A stretch of 64,000 nt of DNA from Tubiluchus corallicola (GCA_030141605.1 JAQGDQ010000031.1:993688-1057687); one strand, 5' to 3'; positions 48,369 to 59,675 are shown, counted from the stretch's first letter. Translations and numbers: made by a program. The notes: generated by a model not told the origin, from the sequence alone.

Positions 48369-50465
48369 CCGTAAAACGGGGTGAGTTCCCCACGCCTTAC
48401 TTAATGGATGACGTAATGGCCATTGTAGGTTTGCTGTAACTATTGTTCAGTGTTTAATGAACAGATATCATGATCACCGTCATTATAAACAGTTATCTTC
48501 TTTCAATTTGCACTAGAAGTATTCCATTCTGCGCTACATATTATTTGTCTACTATTTCTTGCTAATTAACATGCCACGCACCTACACCCCTGTACCGGGT
48601 CATAGATACCAAAATTTTACCCCAGAAGCTGCCCTACATGCCGTCAAGAATACCAACAGGACAATCAGCGCAACGGCAAGGCAATTCGGAGTTCCAAGAA
48701 AGACCCTTTCTGACAAACTCTCAGGAAGTCATCCGTGGAAGACCGGAGGTCAGCCAGTGTTCTCCGCCGCCGAGGAGCACGAAATTGCCAACACACTCCA
48801 AGTGGCCGCTGAGTGAGGGTTCCCAATGACTGCCATCGATCTCTGACTACTGATTAAGAGTGTTCTTGACGCGAAGGGAATCCAGGAACGACGATTCAAG
48901 GCAAACACCCCTGGAATAGATTTTGTCAAATCATTCGCCCGAAGGAACAATCTGGTTTTCAGAGTGGCTGGCAACATCAAGGGCGCCCGTGCGAAGATCA
49001 GTGCACAAGACGTTCAAGCCTTATTCAAAACGTCCCACCATCGAACATTTTCAACTTCGACGAGACCAACGACGACAACCCCAGTGCCAAAGTAATCCTT
49101 ACTCGTCTGAGAACAAGACGCATCGAGAACATCAAGGACCACTCCAAGGTCGCCGTTTCCCTGATGGCTTGCGGGGCCGCCGACGGGACGATGCTACCAC
49201 CTATGGTAGTATACAAAGCCAAGAACATTTACGAAAACTGGACAAAAGGAGGTCCACGAGGCACTGTCTATGATTGCACAACAAGTGGGTGGTACAACAT
49301 GGAGACCTTTGAGCGGTGGTTCACCTCCTTATTTCTTCCTCATGCCAACCAACTTCTTGGGAAAAAAGTTCTCCTTGGCGATAACTTGGCTTCACACTTT
49401 TCTCCAGAGGTAATCAGGCTGTGCCGAGAACATGACATCCATTTCATAAGCTTGATCCCCAATGCCACGCATCTTCATCAACCGCTTGACGTGGCAGTCT
49501 TCAAGGGCCTGAAAGTCAGATGGAGGCGAATCCTGGACAAGTGGCGGATGGAGACAAAAAGGAATGGGGTCATACCAAAAGAGACTTTCCCGCAACTTCT
49601 CAATAGCCTCTGGGATCAGTCCTCCCAAGCCTTTCGCGAAAGCTTACCATCTGGCTTCCGGGCGTGTGGCTACGTGCCCTTCAGGCCTGATGAAGTGACC
49701 AAGAGGTTGCCAGATGCCGGTAACTCAAACATTGGCAGGGACTTGGATGACCCTTTGATTGCTCTTTTGAAAGCACAACGACGAAGCCCAAGATAGGGAA
49801 GAAGGTTAGCCATAAACCAGGAGTTGATTTAGCAGCTGCCGCTTTCCATGGACATGATGGAGCTGGTCCTTCGACTTCGACTAACGCTGCAGGAAATCCA
49901 GAAGTGGATATTCCCGATGAGAACACGGACATCTGCTTTCAATGTGGAATGAATTACCGGGGATATACGGGGCCCAACTGGGTGCAGTGCCTGAACAGCG
50001 TAGACATTTAAGACTTTATCGGTGTTGATCTACATGTACATGCACCTTGTTATTTTATTGTCATACAAGAAATATAGTTCATGAAGCAAATTTCTGTTAT
50101 ACAGTTTCTAACTTTTTTTTATTACACTGTACTTTAAATCCTACAAATATTTACAGGTACATTGTTATTTTAAAATTTTAAATACTACTTTGCACGTAAT
50201 TCGGCTAAAACTAGATATTTTTCATAATTTTTTCATAGGGTGGCGAACTCACCCCCAACCAAACAATCACAACCAGTTAACTTCAACTGCCTAGAATGGC
50301 ATTAAACAGTGTTAAATTGTTAGTGGCGAATTCACCCCACGATAGTGTTTCATTCGAAAGACAATATAAAGCTTGAACTAAGAAAATCGGTTGGGTAATT
50401 CTCTTGCTATGGCAGGAAACATAAAAAATACCCATAAAAAGTGGCGAACTCACCCCGTTTTACGG
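48369..50465 (+). mobile_element. pogo/Tigger DNA transposon with intact terminal inverted repeats
   Basis: Ends are perfect 20-bp inverted repeats, CCGTAAAACGGGGTGAGTTC at 48369-48388 and its complement at 50446-50465, flanked by TA on both sides (the usual target duplication). The 2.1 kb between carries a degraded transposase. The last 230 bp contain two more partial copies of the right-end motif (GGCGAACTCACCCC near 50243 and GGCGAATTCACCCC near 50323). It is inserted just 5' of a Tc1-type transposase, splitting that element's upstream part. Confidence 0.93.
48571..50011 (+). pseudogene. pogo/Tigger-family DDE transposase, inactivated
   Basis: N-terminal helix-turn-helix of the psq/CENP-B type (ALHAVKNTNRTISATARQFG, then VPRKTLSDKL) ends at an in-frame TGA at 48814. 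A second stop and a frameshift follow, and the DDE domain resumes near 49035 with NIFNFDETN, continuing as an open frame through 49796. All three catalytic Asp are visible: FDETN, LLGDNLASHFS and HQPLDVAVF. The original C-terminus (CFQCGMNYRGYTGPNWVQC, a zinc-binding tail) ends at 50011 in another frame. Several separate breaks make it non-functional. Confidence 0.92.
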
Positions 50466-50470
50466 TATGA

Positions 50471-51205
50471 GTGACTCATTTGCCTGCCGCTATCCATACA
50501 GATCGGCCGTTTTTGCATGTTTCTTGTGATCCAAAAAATGGGCAAAAAAAATCGTCATTGAGTGAGACTCAGAGGGTTAAAATCGTGACTTTACATCAAG
50601 AAGGATATACTGAAAGGGAGATAGGTGCTAGATTACAGTTTTCCAAGACAGCCGTGCACCAAGCTATTGTCAAATTCGAGACTGATGGCACTTACAGCGA
50701 TAGGAAACTGTCTGGCCGTCCGCGGAAGACTACCCAAGGAGACGACCACATCATGAGACGCATGGTGGTATGCTCGCCTATGAGCTCCTGCAAGAAGATG
50801 CGGGCTCAGATGCGCTTGACAGGCTTGGAATTGAGTGCCAGTACAGTTTCTAGGCGTTTGAGCAAGGAGTTTAGCCTTAAAGCCAGAAAGCCGGCCCGTA
50901 AGCCACGCCTAATGCCAGTAATGAATCGGAAGAGACTGAACTTTGCAAAACGACATTGAGATTAGACCATCCAGGATTGGAACAAAGTCTTGTTCTCGGA
51001 TGAATCAACCATACAGCAGGTTGTAGCTCGAAAGAGGCACGTTAGGAGGCCAGTAGGCAAGCGATTCGATGAGAGATACACTGTAGCCACCATGAAACAC
51101 CCTCCAAGTCAGATGATCTGGAGTGCCATGTCGTGTTCTGGGACAGCTGGACTCTACTTCCTCCCACCCAATACCACTATGAATGGTCCTAGGTATGCCT
51201 AATTT
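50471..51205 (+). pseudogene. Tc1/mariner transposase, truncated
   Basis: Reads SETQRVKIVTLHQEGYTERE (first helix-turn-helix), GRPRKTTQGDDHIMRRMV (the GRPR AT-hook between the paired-like subdomains), RKRLNFAKRH, a stop, and then NKVLFSDESTIQQV in another frame with the first catalytic Asp. It stops at GPRYA, before the second and third catalytic residues, close to the left end of a hAT element. A stop codon and a frameshift near 50957-50990 also break it. Confidence 0.92.
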
Positions 51206-51248
51206 CCAGTATGCCTCTTAGAATGAAGGCAGTATTGACAACTTCGGC

Positions 51249-52467
51249 GGCAGGGGCTGAACTGGGGGGGGGGGGGCGAGGGGGCGCGCCCCCGGTCAAA
51301 ATTTGCGCCCCCCTGCCAAATCGGACAAATAACTTTTTTGCAGTGAAAATTGCAGTTCGCATGTAATCATTTTCAATATGAATTAGAATTAGGTAAAAAA
51401 TGTTTGGTAGCTTCAATGTGTGTGCAGTCAAAACTCAGTGTGCATAGAGGTGCCTATCACAGTGTAGGCCTACAGGGACCACACACAGTCACAGTTTCTA
51501 CACACAGGCCAACAGGTCTGTGTGCACAGCTATAGGAGTAGCAGCGGTACTATGCTGAAATTTGAGAGTGCCCCTGTGCGTATAGGTACCATGGTGTAGC
51601 AGCGTTACGGCACTGAACTTGGAATAGGCCTAAACCTTTTGTACGGTACAGCACGCCAAAAACAAATTTGGTAAGTACACTATAGTAATAATTTCATTTT
51701 ATTGTTTCATATAATTTCATTGTTGAACTGTATTTGTATAATTTGGGCTACTTGGCAAAATGTATATCAACGTGCCTTTATAGAATGTGGACTTTACAGA
51801 GTGTCGAATATCATGTGATATTGAATGGTTTGTGATAGAACAAAAATTAATCAAAATTGTTTCAGAAACCTGCGCAACATGTCTGGGAATAGGGAAGACG
51901 ACAAAGTTGTACCACCTAGAAAACGGCAGAAAACTTTTGCTTTAGACTTTTTTGTCCAAGGAAGTAAAAAGGAATCAGCATATAAAGATGCACTGCAGAA
52001 GTCCAAAAAGATAATCCTGCCTCTGCCAGTGGAAAGGATCAATCAGTTTCAAAAGTTACAGAAGACGAGAAACAACCGGAGTAATCTACTCAGAAATGAA
52101 CACAAGAGCAAATGACTTAGGGCCTGTGTCTGAGAAACCACGACAACCACATATGACGAAGTATCCGAAAACTGGCCAAGGAAAGAATGCTCGTTCTTTT
52201 CAGTATAGTTGGTTCGGGAAACACTCATGGCTGGAGTACTTGAAGCAGACAGACGCAGCATTTTGTTTTGCATGCAGGCATTTTGGTAAACAAAGACAGA
52301 TTACTTGGACTGAAGTCAGATTTAAAAAATGGAAAGACGCAATGCATGATATGCAAAAGCACGAAGAGACGGAATCACACAAGAACAGCATGTCAATGTG
52401 GACCCTCTTCAAAAGCAGTAGTAAAACAGGTGACGTTCAAAAACGGATGGAAAGTTTTCGCGTGTAA
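51249..52467 (+). mobile_element. hAT-type transposon remnant with TTF-type zinc finger (ZMYM-like)
   Basis: The left end looks like CAGGGGCTGAACTGGGG followed by a G run and a GC-rich palindrome (51249-51310), the typical start of this hAT group. From 51881 a frame reads MSGNREDDKVVPPRKRQKTF; after a frameshift near 52100 comes YSWFGKHSWLEYLKQTDAAF, CFACRHFG and a later ETESHKNSM: the C..C...H..H TTF-type finger at the N-terminus of ZMYM1-like hAT transposases. The frame ends at FRV (52467) and no catalytic domain follows; no right terminal repeat was found. Confidence 0.8.
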
Positions 52468-53206
52468 AAATTTATGAGCCAAATTTTTCAGCTTACGATC
52501 AGCTTTCTCCGTGTCAATACTTTTGTGTGGGAGTAAAATATATTTTACCCACGTAAAATTTATATAATTTGCTCACAATTTGTGCTAATTTTCCAGAATT
52601 TGTTTAAATAGCTCAAGGCACAGCTGCGTCAGTGTTCTTACTCTGAAGACAATTAGTTAGTGGAATTTCATTTGCTAATTTGATCGAGATCAGTTGACCA
52701 TATTTTAGTAGATAGCATTCATGATACATTTTCCCATGATGGATAACTGTTAGTGGTATCTTGTTGAGGAAAGAGATAGAAGTAACTTGGAAAGAATTAA
52801 GTGAATCACTGCAAGATGCTTATGAACTTACAAGTTGTACTCAGTCTCTTTCATTGGAATTAGAAAGTATGGTAATTCAAAACATACAAAACCTAATAGA
52901 CAAATATAATCAGCTTATAGCACACTAGACCAACTTCATGGAAGCAAAAGGCTTTCCTGAAGAAAATGTTGAACAGCTTGCAGAAATTTCACTCAACTTA
53001 TTTACAACATGTTGTGATTGTTGTTTTTCTGCCATTTTTAAAATTTTGCTCTTTTCTCCTGACTTTTTAACTAGAGACTTGGGCAAATGAGGGAGTGCTG
53101 CTACCAGCTCTAATAGGTCCTGGGCAACAGCTGAGTTTCTATGACGTTCACACTACGTGACTCTATTAGTTTTGATGAAAGCAAGCAGGACAGCATTTTA
53201 CCTTTC

Positions 53207-53565
53207 AAAGAATTAAACAAAAATGTTACCGAGACACATACAAATCAAATACCAATTGCTTTTACCGCTCCGAAGTTTAGCCAAAAATTATGTCAATTTA
53301 AATTCTTCCTTAGTATTTAACAGGCCTATCTTTCGAAGAATTAAACAAAAATGTTGCCAAGACAAATACAAATCGAACTACCAGAAGCTTTTACCTCTCC
53401 GAAGTTTAGCAGAAATGATCAGTAAATTATGTCGATTTAAATTCTTTTTTTAGTATTTAACAGGCCTATCTTTCGAAGAATCAAACGAAAATGTTGCCAA
53501 GACAAATACAAATCGAAGTACCTCAGGCTTATACTGCTCCGAAGTTTAACAGAAATGATCATGAG
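53207..53565 (+). repeat. Tandem repeat, about 130-140 bp unit, 2.7 copies
   Basis: Units begin at 53207, 53332 and 53471 with TT(C)GAAGAAT(T/C)AAAC and contain ACAAATACAAATCGAA, CTCCGAAGTTTAGC and GTATTTAACAGGCCTATC. Frames within a unit read like a decayed protein (IPIAFTAPKFS; ELPEAFTSPKFSRND), so a coding fragment of unknown origin may have been amplified. Upstream 52470-53206 has short open stretches (WKELSESLQDAYELTSC) I do not recognise. Confidence 0.8.
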
Positions 53566-54174
53566 TAACGCCAGGCTTCACAGAGATTGATCAGTAGCTT
53601 TCTCGAGCCAGTTAGCATAGGACGGCAACGCCACCTGTACGGGAGCTTATCTATATATGGAGTAATTTTGAGTTGCTATGACTTACGACGTTGTGCAGTT
53701 AAATATTTAACCTTATGTATTTAATCCTGTATAGTAAGTACAACGTGTATGTATAGCCAAATATTTATCTGTACAATATACATGTACTAACGAATGCTCT
53801 GATTTAGGTAGGACCAGCCCTAACGTAGGGAGCTTTCTTTATTAGAAAGAAAGGAGTAAAAGAAAGCCGTTTAAAATAATGATTTAAGATCAAATTATCG
53901 TCTTGGCTAGAAGCCCAGTTAGGTGTGGCATATCACGTGATGATCAGTTGATATTCGACAGGCTTAGTCAGAAGTAAAGATTGATTATGTAATCTTTATG
54001 CGCAGAAGCTCTGGGCGCATTAGGTAGTTAGGCAAAAGGAATTTGAGGCCTCCATCTCGGGCAGATTTGGAGCTGTCTTGAAGACGGATGGCTGGCATTG
54101 CTATCCTCTTATGTATACCGTGTTTGTGCTTGATGTTTAATAAACATGCAGTTTGCTAAACAAGGTCTCGATAG
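53566..54174. other. Non-coding stretch, LTR-like features
   Basis: No coding frame. It has a perfect short hairpin (CTTTCTTTATTAGAAAGAAAG at 53833-53853) and an AATAAA with GT-rich sequence near 54138, which would suit a solo LTR, but no defined ends or target duplication were found. Confidence 0.25.
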
Positions 54175-54450
54175 TTTGGAGTAAGGAAAGCGAGATTCAG
54201 ATGCTTGGATCGGCCAGGAGCGATGCTGCTATACTCACCAGTTAAAGTATGCAGAATAATAATTGCATCAGCTGTACTGCACAATATCGCGAGCATAAAC
54301 AGCATTCCCTTGCCTTGCAAAGTTAATCTAGCACTGCGACAACTAGAAATTGGAGAGGAAGAGTACGAACAAGATGATATTTAACAATTACAGCAGTACA
54401 GGGATGATCGTGAAGCACGAGGTCACCTAGCTGAACAGAGATTTCAGTAG
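54175..54450 (+). pseudogene. PIF/Harbinger (HARBI1-like) transposase C-terminal fragment
   Basis: Frame reads RFRCLDRPGAMLLYSPVKVC then RIIIASAVLHNIASI, the HARBI1 motif 'RFRCLD..G..L.YSPEK...II.AC.VLHNI', which includes the final part of the catalytic region. A TAA after EEEYEQDDI interrupts it, and the tail ARGHLAEQRFQ ends at a TAG. N-terminal and central parts are missing. Directly left of repeat copy A. Confidence 0.82.
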
Positions 54451-55139
54451 AACTGTTCTAGTTTCTTTCCCATATTGTAAAATTTCGTTTAATTTTGTTT
54501 CCAACATTTATATGCTTAATTAAATTATAAAAGCTTTGCATAATTACTAAAGCATGTTTATTTGAACAATTATGGGTGATTCTCCGAAAATAGGCCGTTT
54601 TGTGTCCTCATGTTTTTTCTCCCGTAGATTTGTTACTTCTGTAATAGTATTTCTAAAATTGTCAAAATAAGTATGTGATTGTGCTAAAAATTAGGTATAA
54701 TGTACATAACCTGTGGAATGAATGTCATTTTGAAAACAAAATTGTGACAAAAAATCATTACCATCACTGTTCCCAGCAATGAATTTTTATATATCCGGAC
54801 CTCTTTTCTTTAAATGTTACCTTATCTTGACTTGATAGATATTGTGTACTTCTTGCTGTATGTCCTAGTTATCGATTAGATAATCCGATATACAAAGAAA
54901 AGCACATTTAGTTGCAAATACGGACACTTATTGACATGTCCCTCATTTCAACCTTCATTACTCTAAAAATGTTTGCTAAGCGATCGTGTGAAGCTTTCTG
55001 TGAAATTTATTTTTTCTTGGGGAATTATTATAAGAATCACACCAGATGAACAAATAAACGTAATCTTTTTTTTAATTATTACCATGTGCACTGCAAATGC
55101 GTAAAAACCTGATAATGTATATTATTTATCAGAATTCGG

Positions 55140-55275
55140 TGTAGGTCAAAGGACCACCAGTCAAATATCCACAGGTAAATGGAACATCACAAAGAAAGGG
55201 CCACCAGTCAAAGAGCCACCAGATGAAGGACAACTGGTCAAACATTCATCTGAAAAGACAAAGGACCACAAAATA
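55140..55275. repeat. Iterated GGACCACCAGTCAAA words inside repeat copy A
   Basis: At least five diverged units of about 15 bp (AAAGGACCACCAGTCAAA type); the matching segment in copy B is 60618-60760, with a different number and order of units. Confidence 0.75.
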
Positions 55276-57238
55276 AAAATTAGCAGACGAGGTGAATGTG
55301 TGATTCATGTGAAAAATTATGTGATATACACTGTGCTCTGACCTGATCTGTTCATCAACATACTAAATTGTTATTGTTAAGCCAAGAAACTGGTCACCAT
55401 TTTCTAAGTTGAGGTTGATGTCTGCTCAAGCCAGGGTTGTCCATGCGGTTCACAAGAGCTCTGTGTGCAAGCATACATTACCAAGCAAGAAGAACCAGCA
55501 CTACCAATCCCAATAGTGACTATTGTCAAGTCAGTATTGGAATGTTATCAAGTGAAAAGTTTTGGGGAAATAATTACATTCAACCTTACAATTCTAATAT
55601 GAGATCAATTCCCATATCAGGGGCACAAATTTGAGTTGCACTGCGTTAGGCTCATGCTATTTAGAGGCAGCAAGCACGGAACATGTGTCCAATAGAGGAG
55701 ACGAACAAATTAATCATGAGCTGAACTGGAAAATGAATTATGCCTGTAGTAAACATGATAATAGCGGTTCTGCTATTATAACATGATAAAGTTGACTTGT
55801 GAGTTGAAGAAGCCAACAATAAAATTAATGCAGAAAGTTCAAATAACCAATTTTTTCTTTACTGCAGACGACTGCTTTTGAACATGACAGATTAATCATT
55901 GAAATGATGATTACACCACAAACTGATGAGCAATACTAACCCAAGTCAGGATCACTCTCACAAAGCCATAGCTGCACAAAAATTCTCGAGGATTTTACAT
56001 CGTAACAGTGATTTTCTAGCATCACAACAACTGTTGTGATAACATTCATTTCAAAGAAAAAGTAGCAGAGAAGATCGCCAATGCTTAAAGCAGTATGTCT
56101 ATGAACACCTGAATGAATTTCGTGATTATTCTATTAGTGAATATTTCTTTTTATTCAATTTTATATTTATAATATAGTTTTGTTGAATCTCTGTTAAATA
56201 CCTTAATTGTTAAAACCACTTCAAGTAAATAAAACTCAATTAATGAGATTCTTTTGCGCCTCAACTACTTTCATTAAAGCAAGTTCCTAACATTATTTCA
56301 GGCTTCAACGGAATCGCTCAGAACTCACAATCATTTTGAAACTCTGTTAAGAAAACTTTGGTTGAAATGAATCAAACTCTAGTAATGACGTTATGATGTC
56401 ATTCCTTAACTTTGTGCAACTTTACGTTTTAACGTTTTACGATTTAAGATATAGGTGTTTCATATAAAATAAATGAATGTATGGTTTTTATTAGAAATGT
56501 TTGAAAATTACATCACAAATAAATAGGGAAATGACTGGCAAAGTGACTTTAAATGCAATATAGTGAAACAGCCACAAAAATGTTTCTTTTGTGCATGACA
56601 AATTTTCTCATAACATCTACTTGCACATAATTGCTACATCAGTGATCATACGTAATGTCGTACATTCGAATAGTGTAAAATGACACAAAAGTCGCTGATA
56701 GAAAACCTGCTGAATCATTTAGTTACTGCTACCGAAATGTTTCAATGCAGTGTCGAACTCAGAAGACCGTACATAATGAACAGATTCCAAATTCTTCAAG
56801 CAATACTAATGACAGTTCTTTTTGTGGTAGTTTTTATGGACTAAATAGTAATATAGATTGTTCAACGACTTTGCAAAAACTTTTAGCATAAAAGACAAAC
56901 AGAAATTTTGTGCAAACAAAAGTGATTGACTTTTTTGAATCTCAACGACTTTGCACATAAAATACATGAACAGTTACATGGCGGGTCGCATTTTTAACAC
57001 AGCAACGCGGCACATCAAGTCGTCCCTAACCTCATTAAATACTGTACTGTAACGGCAGACACTTGGGACACTTCAGTACTTACTATTTTTAGGAAACTTT
57101 GTACGTCATGATTGACGTTTAGCGCGAATGTTTACACAAGTCACGCCACTAGTCATGCGTTGTACTTTGGACTAACTGTTTAACCGTCACTTCTTTGTTC
57201 GTTATGAGAGAGTATAGACCTGTCTTTATACCGTTCGT

Positions 57239-57843
57239 ATGGCTTACCGTCGGTATCGTCGTTTTGGTAGACGTTTTTCATTGCGTAAAAGATTATTTCA
57301 CACGGACTTAGAAGAATAGGTTATGGTCCGGCTAAAACAGCAGTTTCCCGTGCGTACTGGAGACACCGTGCGGCTTATCGTAGAATGGGGCGAAAAAGAG
57401 AGTGGAGTGCCCAGTCGGGTCGCCAGAAGTCGCATAATGCGTTTCTTCGGAGAAGAGGATGGCGGAGATCTAAGAGAAATCAGGACCATAGTAAGATACG
57501 CTTTAACAAAAAGGTATCTGTCGAAGCGATTGTACGGTATAATGGTACGGACTTTAATCCCTCTAATATCCAATTTGGCGAAGGACCTTTTTTACCTGCC
57601 CAGTATGAAGACCCTGTTAACTGGGATAAATGGGATATGTATCAGCAGAAAAGATTTGACCGTATATCATGGAAGGTTAGTAATGTCCGTCTCTTTACCC
57701 GTAACATCCATGGTGGAGATCCTGATACGACATGGAACCAAGACCGAACGCTGCCAATTTACTGGTACCACGATAAATATGAGGAAACCAATCGTTCGGT
57801 ATTCCCTAAACTGTGCAATTCTGATGCCAGCAGCGATTGTTGA
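57239..57843 (+). pseudogene. Endogenous circovirus-like (CRESS-DNA virus) capsid coding region, frameshifted
   Basis: An ATG at 57239 opens a short Arg-rich stretch (MAYRRYRRFGRRF) that hits a stop at 57317-57319. The +2 frame from about 57305 onward is then open to 57843, first very basic (through KREWSAQSGRQ), then with jelly-roll-like strands (KKVSVEAIVRYNG, YQQKRFDRISWKVSN, TLPIYWYHDKYEE). A basic N-terminus followed by a beta-rich domain of this size and this 'F.RI.W.V..V' motif is how circovirus and related capsids look. One frameshift lies between the two parts, and the 3' end is cut where the surrounding repeat resumes. No replication protein or nonanucleotide origin was seen. Family call is by pattern, not by search. 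Confidence 0.6.
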
Positions 57844-58346
57844 TGGTAAAGCTTTCTTGCTGATGTGCATGCTATGGTCTGCATGCTTTTTCATCAGTAG
57901 CTATCTACAAAATCACCAGGCAGTGCCCAGACTCGGGCTGGACCCCGGCACGGGCGTAAAATGATCAAATAATTAGTCGAAAATTTTTATGCTTAACAGT
58001 TCGGGCTCAAAGTTAAGGCCGAAAGTCTTCAGCTGAGCCTCGGGTTGTAAGGTCTTCATTTTTTCCACCATCAGGGGGCTGCAGGTGCACCCCAAATTTA
58101 GCTATTTGGGGGGCTCGTGTTGTAAGGCCTTCATTTTTTCCAACAGCTGGGGAATGCAGGTGGACCCCAAAATTAACTATTTGTGTAGGCAGGAATGCAC
58201 CTGCAGGCACCCAGCTGGTGGCATGCCAGCATTGCATGTCTTTACATGTTTGTCACTTTTTAACGTGCATTTTACAAAATCTGCATTGCTTGTAACCCTC
58301 CTTAGAAGCACTCATCCAAATCTTTCTCTTTTTCTCTTCATCTCTT

Positions 58347-58677
58347 GATTTTCGGCAGACATTACTTCGACCTTATCAGCTGGTTTCGTAGCTTGAATTT
58401 TATTGACGACGTCACCATTGCAACCGAATTCGGACAACTGCTTTGTAGTAAACGTTCCCGATTTCACCAGCTGAATTAGTAAATTATTGTCGCAACATTT
58501 CTCGCATGCCCATTGAAATTCGCCCAGCTGACTTAATGCCTCATAAAGTTTCTCTGTTAGTACATGATCTTGCTTTAGGTTTAAACAGTTTATGCACCAC
58601 CAACGTTCACAGCTGTCACAAATCAACCCACTTGCAACACGTTGACGACAATTTATGCATTTGTTATCTTTAGCCAT
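58347..58677 (-). CDS. PHD-finger reading frame, probably a truncated retroelement ORF1
   Basis: MAKDNKCINCRQRVASGLIC, then DSCERWWCINCLNLK and WACEKCCDNNLL form a C4-W-C-C-C-C pattern like a PHD zinc finger. Such short PHD proteins open ORF1 of many invertebrate CR1-like LINEs, which is the most likely origin; a host gene is possible. After DKVEVMSAENQEM the frame runs into the flanking direct repeat at about 58346 and ends at 58312 with repeat-derived residues, so the natural C-terminus is lost. Confidence 0.55.
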
Positions 58678-59175
58678 AATTAGTCATTACGAAAATGTTC
58701 GAAAATTATTTACCGGTAGGCAGACGTCCTAGCGAGTAGACGATCGCTCTTTCTTGGTAAACGTAGACTGCATACAAGTATCGTCGCCCACTGATTAGCA
58801 AAAAACTACTCTCTGCTACCAATTTTTGTCGTGTTGACAAAAGGTATAACAGTTAAAATCTTCATCAAACTTTTATTTATAACAGTGAATTATGACATAC
58901 AGCTACAGCTTTCACATTACTGCAGCCATGCAGTCCTGCTTCACACACACTACACTGTATCACACACACTAATACAAATCAGACAACAATTCAATAGTGC
59001 TGCCATCTATTAGTGGCAATGCATACTTTACAGCAACGAAGACCAGTTGAGGTAAAGTCTACACTTAAGTAACAATAGTACAGATTAAATGATTGAATAA
59101 GATTATCGCGGCTTGACGAACTCCATATCCGAGCCTAAGCACTACAGACAAAATCTTCGGTCGTTCACAACGACA

Positions 59176-59675
59176 GTAAGGTCTTCATTTTTTCCACCAT
59201 CAGGGGGCTGCAGGTGCACCCCAAATCTAGCTATTTGGGGGGCTCGTGTTGTAAGGCCTTCGTTTTTTCCAACGGCTGGGGAATGCAGGTGGACCCCAAA
59301 ATTAACTATTTGTGTAGGCAGGGGTGCACCTGCAGGCAATGGTGGCATGCCAGCATTGCATGTCTTTACATATTTGTCACTTTTTAACGTGCATTTTACA
59401 GAATCTGCATTGCTTGTAACCCTCCTTAGAAGCACTCATCCAAATCTTTCTCTTTTTCTCTTCATCCCTCAACTCTCATGCATGCCATGCACCTTTATCA
59501 GTTGATATGTTGGATTAATATCACATATTATTACTATACCACAAATATTATGTTTAAAAAGTATTCTGAATGTAAATAGAACTGAATTTGTTCAATGCAT
59601 AATGCAAATAGAACTGAATTTATTCAGTAAGTTTGACAACTACTCTAATGACTAATTTGTCAACGGTTTTTGTTG
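59176..59675. repeat. Third copy of the repeat 3' part (C)
   Basis: 59176-59475 repeats 58038-58345, and the sequence then goes on through the part that copy A lost (CTCAACTCTCATGCATGC, found again at 63063 in copy B) up to GTCAACGGTTTTTGTTGG. So copy A's 3' part was interrupted and partly duplicated around the PHD-bearing insert at 58346-59175. Confidence 0.85.

Larger units (their letters stand above)
54508..58345. mobile_element. Repeat copy A (3.1 kb plus a 0.73 kb capsid-bearing insert)
   Basis: 54508-57108 matches 59937-62580 almost base for base, and 57838-58345 matches 62609-62990 and 59176-59475. Between these blocks, 57109-57837 has no match in copy B. No long coding frame lies in the shared part, so it behaves as a non-autonomous repeat. 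Its left end abuts the Harbinger remnant; no terminal inverted repeats or target duplication were recognised. Confidence 0.85.

Noticed and set aside
49681-49932. Minus-strand open frame opposite the pogo transposase
   Set aside because: Antisense shadow of the transposase C-terminal region.
52525-52553. 26-bp near-palindrome GTGGGAGTAAAATATATTTT...
   Set aside because: Short and AT-rich; could be chance, and no partner ends were found.
57100-57240. CRESS-virus replication origin (stem-loop with conserved nonanucleotide)
   Set aside because: Searched by eye upstream of the capsid-like start; no nonanucleotide of the usual type in a stem-loop was seen.
57298-57573. Minus-strand frame over the capsid region
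   Set aside because: Shadow of the basic coding sequence; no similarity recognised.
57323-57964. 213-codon frame overlapping the capsid region
   Set aside because: It is the wrong frame over most of its length; the strand pattern typical of capsids is in the overlapping frame 57385-57843.
59142-59435. 97-codon and 130-codon frames in repeat copy C
   Set aside because: Both strands are open over the same repeat, and equivalents in the other copies are interrupted; not conserved as coding.
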